This document shows, piece by piece, positions 16,650-22,241 of a DNA stretch of 22,241 nucleotides (its first letter is position 1; the number at the start of each line of letters is the position of its first letter). The stretch covers positions 1 through 22,241 of the forward strand of contig CAZJTP010000058.1 in assembly GCA_964548955.1 (NCBI GenBank), in the 5' to 3' direction. A program made the position numbers and the translations under genes. Under the pieces are notes generated by a model. That model was given only the letters and a program-made list of their open reading frames with translations. It made no database searches and was not told the origin of the DNA. The stretch is from GCA-020344555 sp964548955. GTDB taxonomy: Bacteria > Planctomycetota > Phycisphaerae > UBA1845.

Positions 16650-17265
16650 CGGCGCGCGAGCGCACAGGCCGGGATTGTGGTGTGCGCCGGCCTCGCGGAT
16701 GATGCGCCTGACACTCCCGCCGTTATATTTGTTACTTCTTGCCAGGTCCGATGCGCCGTTCCTATTACCCATTCATGTTGATGCGGTGCGATATTATGAG
16801 TCCATCGGCGCGTAGCACCGCGTGGGCGGGCGAGGCATCGTGGGTGCCAAATAGGACATCGTGGGGCGTTGGATCCTTACGCCTCGGGGTGGGGAAGAAG
16901 CATAGTGTACTGGACCATCATTTACTTCTTCTTTCGACGGAAGGTGAAGATTGCCTTCCTGGCACTCATGATCTACGCATCGCTGTGTTAGTTGGACACA
17001 TCCTCTTTCAACACGTTGTGCCGTATGGCACTTTTCGATTCTGCGTAGCGAGCAGCGGGCTCAAAGCCTACGCTGCGATGCAAAACGCGATAGAGCTGGA
17101 ACATCGATTCGGCAGTTTATAACTGAAATCCGTATTAGTCCGTGCCAAGGCATTTAACCGAATCGTGATGACGGGGACATCTCCGCCGGCTGACACGCGT
17201 GACTCCGGTCCGGATGCACCGGTTTTTCGATTTATCCACGACGCCAACAAAAAATGGGCGGGCGC
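16650..17265. other. Gene-poor stretch after the lipoprotein candidate
   Basis: No gene I can support. A 7-bp perfect inverted repeat (AGGCCGG at 16666-16672, CCGGCCT at 16687-16693, 14-nt loop) lies 17 nt after the lipoprotein stop; without a T-run it is at best a weak terminator. A GTG-started 28-aa hydrophobic frame at 16905-16991 is noted but not called. Other open frames here show no domain character. Confidence 0.45.
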
Positions 17266-17320
17266 GTAAGTCCTGCAATCACAAGGACTTACAGTCGCTA
17301 GTGTAATCCCTGGGTCAGGG
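17266..17320. repeat. Paired inverted repeats upstream of a promoter
   Basis: A perfect 9-bp inverted repeat, GTAAGTCCT (17266-17274) and AGGACTTAC (17284-17292) with a 9-nt loop, is followed by a 5-bp hairpin CCCTG-ggt-CAGGG (17308-17320). It could be an intergenic repeat, a protein binding site, or the remnant of a mobile-element end. No transposase or integrase is nearby. Confidence 0.45.
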
Positions 17321-17348
17321 GGCGGTCTGAACCAGAGAGGTTTTTCGG

Positions 17349-17377
17349 TTGCACTGTCCGACTCTGCATACTATACT
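17349..17377 (+). promoter_or_regulatory. Sigma70-type promoter facing a structured non-coding stretch
   Basis: TTGCAC (17349-17354), a 17-nt spacer and TATACT (17372-17377) make one of the better promoter matches in the window. Transcription would start near 17384. No confident gene begins within 700 nt, so the product may be a small RNA or a long leader. Confidence 0.5.
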
Positions 17378-17383
17378 GCACCC

Positions 17384-17571
17384 CTTAACCTAGCGAATGC
17401 CGAACTTGCGTCGGCTGCATCTCATCGGTTCCAGGCAGCCTGCATGCAGACGTTCGGGAAACCGGGCCGTGAGGACCGGTCCGCTTTGTGCGGAAGCGGC
17501 GCGCTATCGGCCGGCGGAGAAGGCAAACGATAGCGAGCCCGTCACCGGCGTGCTGGGTGACGTATTATTGT
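17384..17571 (+). ncRNA. Candidate structured RNA or attenuator leader
   Basis: Between the promoter and a terminator-like hairpin lies a run of inverted repeats: GCCGA/TCGGC (17399-17403, 17411-17415), CTGCATGCAG (17440-17449), ACCGG/CCGGT (17461-17465, 17476-17480), TCCGC/GCGGA (17480-17484, 17490-17494) and CGCTATCG/CGATAGCG (17502-17509, 17528-17535). Several cannot form at once, as in a switching RNA. I compared it by eye with c-di-GMP, ZTP, cobalamin, TPP, SAM/SAH, glycine and fluoride riboswitches, RNase P, tmRNA and SRP RNA, and found no match. Class unknown. Confidence 0.35.
17540..17571 (+). terminator. Terminator-like hairpin ending the structured stretch
   Basis: A perfect 7-bp stem CGTCACC (17540-17546) and GGTGACG (17556-17562) with a 9-nt loop is followed directly by the T-rich TATTATTGT. 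The T-run is interrupted, so termination may be partial or conditional. Confidence 0.45.
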
Positions 17572-18143
17572 CATCCTACCCGCTGTGACGGATTCATGTC
17601 AGTAAACGGTTGACGTTCGGAGGCGAGAGACATGCTTCCGTTTGGATGGATCATTGCAAGGAAGTGGTCCGCCGGTAGTCCAACACAGTACGCTGACCTT
17701 GTACCCACCCTCCGCGACGATGTTCGCATGGTAGCGGACGGAGTGTGGGGCACAACACAAAGATCCTCATCCTCAATCGTCCCCCGCATTTTCCAAGTTC
17801 GGTGGGAGGTGGGCGCGCTGCCGGCAGCTTCGAAGGAACGGATGATTACCTCTGCGAGCGCTCGCTCGTGCATCCCTCCCTGTTGCTGTCGAATCCGATT
17901 AGCTGATCGTGATGTGTTTTTCTCGCCTGATACACTCTTTGATTTCCTGCTGTTGACAAATTGCCCACGGCAGCCGCGCGCCCCGCCGGTGAAGCGCTCA
18001 CGGTTGGGAAACCTCGCGGCGCAACGGCGCAGGCTTAATGCCGTTTACGTTGTCTTTGACGATGTTCCGCAGGAGGATGTTTGCGGAAGGGATTCAGTTC
18101 TTACAAAGCACGTTGAGATCACACAAGAAGGAGGTACAGAGAG
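17572..18143. other. Stretch with doubtful coding content and a leader hairpin
   Basis: GGAGG at 17619-17623 lies 8 nt before an ATG at 17632, an ideal spacing. It opens a 196-codon frame (17632-18222) that runs 79 nt into the next gene in another frame. Its product (MLPFGWIIARKWSAGSPTQY...) has no domain, no signal peptide and an improbable composition, so I do not call it. A minus-strand frame at 17571-17873 is no better. The segment may be a decayed gene or untranslated RNA. TTCCGCA (18065-18071) and TGCGGAA (18082-18088) form a 7-bp hairpin with GGAGGATG in the loop. Confidence 0.4.
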
Positions 18144-19145
18144 ATGTTACGACAGATCAGAAGTTCAATGTTGTTTATCATTGCGGTATGTGTGCTGTTG
18201 GGTGACAACAGACCTGCAGTAGCAGCCCCTGTCAGAGAGGTACCCCAAGGGGAACGGTACATAAACAACACCGAGAAAACCGCCCAGTCCATGAGGAAGT
18301 ATCTCTATAAATATGACGTAGTACATAATTCAAGGCATTGGCCAGAGAGCGATAAGTTCGCTATCTGCAATTGGAAGCGCGTAGTGGGTGATTACTCGGT
18401 AATCGAATGCACGGGTGGCGAGGTTCTGGTTGATAAGACAGCCGAAGTGAAGTTTTACGTGGAAGCCCTTCCAGACGACGCAGGAGTACTTTCCGCTAAG
18501 TGGTACAGCGACGCGAACTGGACCGAGTTTGAGGGTTACGCTAAGGCTGTGCCCTCGATCAGAGCGGCGGTGGAGAAAGTTCGCGGGGAGGAGTACACGG
18601 TTAAGATCGTCCTGAAGAATGATGCGGAAGATGAGTCCACAATTTACGGCAGTGAGATCTATTACGCCGAGTGGCAAGGGAAGCTCCATGAAAAGGACAT
18701 GAATGAGGACCTATGGACGTGCGTCAAAGCAGACAACCAGCCGCCTCCGGTGTCGCCGACCGAGTGCCTAAAGGACAGCGACTGCATGATCGCGCCGTAT
18801 TTGTATTGTGGCCGATATGATGAAGATGAACAGCATGGGATCACGTGGGTGCACCGCGGCTCTTGGCCTGCAACGTTTGAGCTAGAGCCTGGCGAGGACA
18901 CCGATCCGCATTTCGAGCTTGAAGAGACGTACAAGGGGTCGGATCGGATTCTTTTCCGACACTACAAGGACGACACAGACGACGCATATGTATACGGAAC
19001 GTCCGACTACGAAGTCGTGCAGTTCCGCGTGCGCGACATAATACCGACGGTCAGTGAATGGGGCATGGTTGTCATGGGCGTGCTACTGCTGACGGCAGGA
19101 ACCATCGTATATATGCGAAGACGAGTCGCGCGGGCACCGGTGTAG
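18144..19145 (+). CDS. Secreted protein with IPTL-CTERM-like exosortase sorting signal
   Basis: A 333-aa exported protein. Residues 1-28 are a signal peptide (hydrophobic MLFIIAVCVLLG, then PAVAA). The middle has no family I recognise; it is acidic and rich in Tyr and Trp, with a CLKDSDC motif at 208-214. The C-terminus is a tripartite sorting signal: IPTVSEWG at 300-307, a hydrophobic helix (MVVMGVLLLTAGTIVYM) and a basic end (RRRVARAPV). This matches the IPTL-CTERM type (IPTLSEWG), cleaved by exosortases in other bacteria. A strong Shine-Dalgarno (AAGGAGGT) 8 nt before the ATG fixes the start. It is the likely client of the exosortase at 13179-14120. Its codons look more A/T-rich than those of the exopolysaccharide genes. 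Confidence 0.88.
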   Translation: MLRQIRSSMLFIIAVCVLLGDNRPAVAAPVREVPQGERYINNTEKTAQSMRKYLYKYDVVHNSRHWPESDKFAICNWKRVVGDYSVIECTGGEVLVDKTAEVKFYVEALPDDAGVLSAKWYSDANWTEFEGYAKAVPSIRAAVEKVRGEEYTVKIVLKNDAEDESTIYGSEIYYAEWQGKLHEKDMNEDLWTCVKADNQPPPVSPTECLKDSDCMIAPYLYCGRYDEDEQHGITWVHRGSWPATFELEPGEDTDPHFELEETYKGSDRILFRHYKDDTDDAYVYGTSDYEVVQFRVRDIIPTVSEWGMVVMGVLLLTAGTIVYMRRRVARAPV

Positions 19146-19202
19146 CACCTGGACAGTCACTGCCATCCGAGCCACCGTGGAGTACAGGAAAGTCGATCAG
19201 CG

Positions 19203-19211
19203 TGTTACAAT
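19203..19211 (+). promoter_or_regulatory. Possible extended -10 promoter of the Cys-rich protein gene
   Basis: TGTTACAAT is an extended -10 match (TGn plus TACAAT); no good -35 lies 17 nt upstream. It would give a leader of about 110 nt ahead of the ATG at 19328. Confidence 0.3.
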
Positions 19212-19277
19212 CAATGATGTGAGGAAACAAAGACAAGTGGCGACCGGCTGATAGGCGTCTCGTACCGTTCGGGGCGC

Positions 19278-19293
19278 TAAGTAGGTAAGTAGG
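19278..19293 (+). repeat. Two tandem copies of an 8-bp unit in the leader
   Basis: TAAGTAGG is repeated twice without a gap, 34 nt before the start codon. It could be a regulatory or slippage site; it may equally be chance. Confidence 0.3.
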
Positions 19294-19312
19294 TGGATAG
19301 CATCCTCTTTGG

Positions 19313-19319
19313 AAGGAGG
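19313..19319 (+). promoter_or_regulatory. Shine-Dalgarno of the Cys-rich protein
   Basis: AAGGAGG lies 8 nt before the ATG at 19328. It rules out the ATG at 19321, which is too close to it and opens a short frame without a signal peptide. Confidence 0.7.
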
Positions 19320-19327
19320 TATGGGTC

Positions 19328-22241
19328 ATGAACGCGCATGTCGGGACTTATCGAACGCGTTTTCTTATTGGCATCCTTGGTGTCGGTTTGTTGTCATTTG
19401 GTGCAAGTCCCTACGGATCGGCTGCGGATGATGCCGCGACGGGCGAACCGGCGGTCGGGCGACTCGGACGTGCCGCGCTGGTTCCATCCGGGGGGATCAC
19501 CTCGGAAGGGGAATCCGTGTGGGAGGCCTACGCGGGCATGATCGCGGCGGCTACGACTTTCCCATGCTGCGTTGGCGGCACTTGTGCGGAAATGCCCCCG
19601 GTAGATTGTTCCTCTGCGGAGGGTACGGTTGTCTGCGCATGTCTGGGGGATATCGACCCGATCAACGGTATTGACGATGCGTGCGAGCCCTGCGAGAAGG
19701 CTGACACGCCGCTTGCGGAACGATGGCCTTACGGCTCGTGCACGGATGACAGCGATTGCCCCCTCCCGTTGACCTGCGTAGGCACGGAATGCCAATTGAC
19801 CTGTACTGGCGATGGTGACTGCCCCGGACTGTCGGTCTGTCGCGACAGCGTGTGCTATGCGCCGAAGAATCGCTACATCACGTTTGAGCCCAACAATTCT
19901 GGAAGATGCGTCGCTTTTCGGGTTGATATGACCTCCTGTGACACCTTCCCGGGATGCACATTCGAGAAGAAATGGATTGGTGAGCCGAGCCCGGTGACTG
20001 GGATTTCCCGAGTGGTGGACGCGCCCGTGTACCGAGACTGGACGGAGCCGGTGATCCACGTCGGCGACCTCGAGATCGTCCCGGCCTCGACCTACGAAGT
20101 GCGTGCGATTCAGCAAGCCTGTGATCCGGACAACCTTGACGATTACTCGGCCCCGCTCATCCTGCCAACGGTTCCGAAACCGACAAGCTGCGAGTTTCCG
20201 TGTACCGGGCTATGCGATTGGGCCGATATCGTCGGCATGCAGGTACCACCAGGGGTCTACCTCCCGCCGGACGGTATCCTCAATTTCGACGACATCGTGG
20301 CCATGATCGAGGCAATCTTGGAGGACCCGAACGCACCGCCGATCACGTGGACCGATCTGATGCGCGAGGTCCCGAACGGGCGTATAGATATTCGCGACCT
20401 CCTCGCAATCGACGACGCGTGTCGCATCGGACAGCCCTATCCCGGGGCATCGCCGTGCGGGACGGCCTCGGTGGATCAACCGTCGGAAGGTTCGGAGGGG
20501 CCACGCACTACTGACACAGTCATCGATTGTCGTATGTTCGATCTCTACGGGAACCTTCTCATCGAGGACACTGATGATGACGTTAATTATTATTATCAGG
20601 CGATTCCATCCCAAGCGGTGATAGCGGAGTTGTTCCTCTCAAACGTGCAGGGCCTGCGCGCATACCAGGTCAGGATTGAAACTAAACGTGCCTCAGGAAA
20701 CGTGACGGAGATGATCTATTGCCCTGACGGAGTATATGTCAACTACCTGTTTCACCAGGTCTGTGCAGGGACACGTGAGAACTGCCTTTACGAAGATGAC
20801 TGCAAATGGTGGTGTGTGGGCGGCGGCAATAAGGAGAATGCCTGCGACCCAGACGCGGACTGCGATGGAGGAACATGCATCGCCGGTTCGTGTGTGGGGG
20901 GTAACAACCCAGGGGCCCAATGTGATCCCGATGTTGACTGCCCCGACGGAGTGTGCGAGGACGCTCCGAAGATCTGTGTAGGCGGAGATCGTCATCGACT
21001 TGACTGCGTAAACGACTCGGATTGCACAGGAGTCGGCGCACAGTGCATGGCCTGCGCCTACGACTTTACCTTCTATGCGGCGGCCAATCGCAATGTACTG
21101 CCCGTCTGCGAAAGACTTGAGGTTGGAGCTACTGGTGACCCGACCGATCTGGGAGACACGCCCCCGGGTTATCTCGGGACCTACGTGCTGGATGTTCCCG
21201 ACGATGCCGGTGGTATCACGTATGATATCTACATAGTTCGTCTGGACGAGGCACAAGAAGAGACGACGTTCTTTCTCACTCTGGACCAGACCGCGAATGA
21301 CGATTCAATTCCGTATTCCAGCGAGACTCCTTCTAAAAGTTTCACGATTCTGTTCGACTGCAATAAGAACGGCATCCCTGACGAGTGCGACATCGGAGAT
21401 GAGCTAACTTGCGCGTCGGACCTCTGCCAGGCCTACACCGGCACCGGACGCGTGGAGTGCGGCCAAAGTAATAACTGCAACAACAACGAATACCCCGACG
21501 AGTGCGAAATCGCCGAGGACACGGAGAATCATCCCGGGGAGTTCTTCTGCAGCCCCACCTGTATCGGATGTCCGATGATCGATTGCATCTGCAGCACAAC
21601 CGGTGAGCCGTGCCTGGAGGACTGTAACTGCGAAACCGGGGAAGGATGCCCTGAGGACTGCGAGCCCGAGTGTGTCGTCCCTCCCACCGTTGGCTGCGAC
21701 CCGGACTGCCAACCCGACGGTAAACCGGGGCATGGTATTCCCGATGAGTGCGACATCGCGGAGTGTGCGGGTGACACCGACCTCTGTGACTGTAACGAAA
21801 ACGATGTGCCAGACAAATGTGACATCACGGAAGACGACGACGGATTCTGCCTGGAGGACTGCTCTTGGGACTGCCAGCCCAACCAAATCCCCGACGAATG
21901 TGAGGCGGATTGTAGCGACGACGGCTGCCCCGATGACTGCGAGTCCCTGACAGACCGAACCGATCAGGGATGTGGTGATGGCGTACACGAGCAGGACTGC
22001 GAAAGTGATGGAATCTGCAACGCCTGCGAAATCGACCTGCATGGCCTTAACGAGCGGTGTCTGGTGCTATGTGAGGGTATCGAACCGGAATGCGGCAACG
22101 ATAGCGACTGCCATGCCGTGTACTTCGAGGGACCGGAGTATCCGCCCGGCTACGGAATCCCGGACGAGTGTGATATGAGCTCATCTGATCCCGACGGAGA
22201 CGGATGGGTAAGTCCTGATTGCCAGCGCCCAGGCGCGATGG
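19328..22241 (+). CDS. Large secreted Cys/Asp-rich multi-module surface protein (3' end beyond window)
   Basis: The frame is open for 971 codons to the window edge. A signal peptide (FLIGILGVGLLSFGA, cut near GSA-AD at 32) shows export. Modules: CxxDxDC cysteine pairs (first at residues 138-144); KNRYITFEPNNSG... (~180-310), a beta-rich module ending in STYEVRA; a degenerate dockerin-like pair (~315-368, DGILNFDDIVAMIEAI and NGRIDIRDLLAIDDA with APPITWTDLMREVPNG between); a domain starting TVIDCRMFDLYG (~395-480); more CxxDxDC repeats (~500-570); and from ~677 at least six DCNxNGIPDECDI-type repeats at uneven spacing. The acidic cysteine repeats suggest calcium binding and disulfide bonds outside the cell. 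Function is unknown: structural surface protein or adhesin is inference. Whether it ends in a sorting signal cannot be seen. Confidence 0.85.
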   Translation, partial: MNAHVGTYRTRFLIGILGVGLLSFGASPYGSAADDAATGEPAVGRLGRAALVPSGGITSEGESVWEAYAGMIAAATTFPCCVGGTCAEMPPVDCSSAEGTVVCACLGDIDPINGIDDACEPCEKADTPLAERWPYGSCTDDSDCPLPLTCVGTECQLTCTGDGDCPGLSVCRDSVCYAPKNRYITFEPNNSGRCVAFRVDMTSCDTFPGCTFEKKWIGEPSPVTGISRVVDAPVYRDWTEPVIHVGDLEIVPASTYEVRAIQQACDPDNLDDYSAPLILPTVPKPTSCEFPCTGLCDWADIVGMQVPPGVYLPPDGILNFDDIVAMIEAILEDPNAPPITWTDLMREVPNGRIDIRDLLAIDDACRIGQPYPGASPCGTASVDQPSEGSEGPRTTDTVIDCRMFDLYGNLLIEDTDDDVNYYYQAIPSQAVIAELFLSNVQGLRAYQVRIETKRASGNVTEMIYCPDGVYVNYLFHQVCAGTRENCLYEDDCKWWCVGGGNKENACDPDADCDGGTCIAGSCVGGNNPGAQCDPDVDCPDGVCEDAPKICVGGDRHRLDCVNDSDCTGVGAQCMACAYDFTFYAAANRNVLPVCERLEVGATGDPTDLGDTPPGYLGTYVLDVPDDAGGITYDIYIVRLDEAQEETTFFLTLDQTANDDSIPYSSETPSKSFTILFDCNKNGIPDECDIGDELTCASDLCQAYTGTGRVECGQSNNCNNNEYPDECEIAEDTENHPGEFFCSPTCIGCPMIDCICSTTGEPCLEDCNCETGEGCPEDCEPECVVPPTVGCDPDCQPDGKPGHGIPDECDIAECAGDTDLCDCNENDVPDKCDITEDDDGFCLEDCSWDCQPNQIPDECEADCSDDGCPDDCESLTDRTDQGCGDGVHEQDCESDGICNACEIDLHGLNERCLVLCEGIEPECGNDSDCHAVYFEGPEYPPGYGIPDECDMSSSDPDGDGWVSPDCQRPGAM
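20270..20430 (+). other. Dockerin-like EF-hand pair inside the Cys-rich protein
   Basis: Two similar half-motifs, PDGILNFDDIVAMIEAI and PNGRIDIRDLLAIDDA, are separated by APPITWTDLMREV and followed by GQPYP. This has the spacing of a dockerin duplicate but lacks several calcium-ligating Asp residues of classical dockerins. I recognise the arrangement from other planctomycete secreted proteins. Confidence 0.45.
21356..22177 (+). repeat. Irregular NGIPDECDI protein repeats
   Basis: Copies encode DCNKNGIPDECDI (21356-21394), NCNNNEYPDECEI (21473-21511), DCQPDGKPGHGIPDECDI (21704-21757), DCNENDVPDKCDI (21788-21826), DCQPNQIPDECEA (21869-21907) and PGYGIPDECDM (22145-22177). Spacers differ in length and sequence, and synonymous codons vary between copies, so they are old, diverged repeats rather than recent duplications. 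Confidence 0.8.

Noticed and set aside
16905..16991. GTG-started 28-aa hydrophobic peptide (VYWTIIYFFF...) with GGAAG upstream
   Set aside because: Too short, no conservation evidence, and no promoter nearby; could be chance.
17026..17043. TGGCAC as a sigma54 -24 element
   Set aside because: The required GC-containing -12 element is not at the right spacing, and no gene start follows.
17473..17482. GGACCGGTCC palindrome as a separate operator
   Set aside because: It overlaps the hairpin arms of the structured stretch and is more simply part of that element.
16650..18143. tRNA, CRISPR array or insertion sequence in the gene-poor region
   Set aside because: No cloverleaf with a TTCRA loop, no regularly spaced repeats, and no transposase fragments were found by eye.
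21404..22042. 212-codon minus-strand frame, hydrophobic and Val/Ala-rich
   Set aside because: It mirrors the Asp/Cys/Glu codons of the secreted repeat protein; the apparent membrane protein is an artefact of GAC and GAG read in reverse.

Overview
The window looks like a piece of a moderately GC-rich planctomycete chromosome (Phycisphaerae-like, by inference). The pointers are a membrane protein ending in a CPTCGYNxTGL...CPECG zinc ribbon, an ECF sigma operon with secretin-N-like accessory domains, an exosortase, and secreted proteins with the NGIPDECDI and 'APP-TW-DL-EVPNG' dockerin-like modules that I associate with planctomycete surface proteins. No database was searched, so the taxonomic call rests on motif recognition.

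Layout. (1) 1-2109: the last 21 codons of an unknown plus-strand gene, converging on a complete ligA (NAD-dependent DNA ligase, minus strand). (2) 2313-4361: a tightly overlapping plus-strand trio: exported secretin-N-like/coiled-coil protein, ECF sigma factor, and single-pass membrane protein (probable anti-sigma or signalling partner). (3) 15710 down to 4392: seven minus-strand genes with mostly short gaps: Wza-type export lipoprotein, exosortase, Wzc-type chain-length regulator/BY-kinase, WbpE-like sugar aminotransferase, UDP-glucuronate decarboxylase, cobalamin-dependent methionine synthase (metH), and a four-helix membrane protein with a zinc ribbon. The first five form an exopolysaccharide synthesis/export locus with a built-in exosortase. 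A TATAAT promoter in the 187-nt gap after the Wzc gene could start a separate aminotransferase-decarboxylase-metH transcript. (4) 15711-19327: a looser plus-strand region with a small Ig-like lipoprotein candidate, about 1.5 kb without a confident gene, and a 333-aa secreted protein ending in an IPTVSEWG-helix-RRR sorting signal. (5) 19328 to the window end: at least 971 codons, without a stop, of a very cysteine- and aspartate-rich secreted protein.

How the parts may work together. The exosortase keeps its Cys, Arg and His catalytic residues, and about 4 kb away on the opposite strand lies a protein with a tripartite C-terminal signal of the IPTL-CTERM kind. Together with the export and kinase genes this suggests a surface-display system in which exopolysaccharide assembly and anchoring of Cys-rich surface proteins are linked. 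The large Cys-rich protein shares a CxxDxDC motif with the sorted protein and may belong to the same set; its C-terminus lies beyond the window.

The most original candidate is non-coding. At 17349-17571 a good sigma70-type promoter is followed by closely packed inverted repeats and a terminator-like hairpin, then a well-spaced Shine-Dalgarno and ATG. This could be a small RNA or an attenuating leader that I cannot assign to a known class. No tRNA, rRNA, CRISPR array, insertion sequence or integrase was seen.
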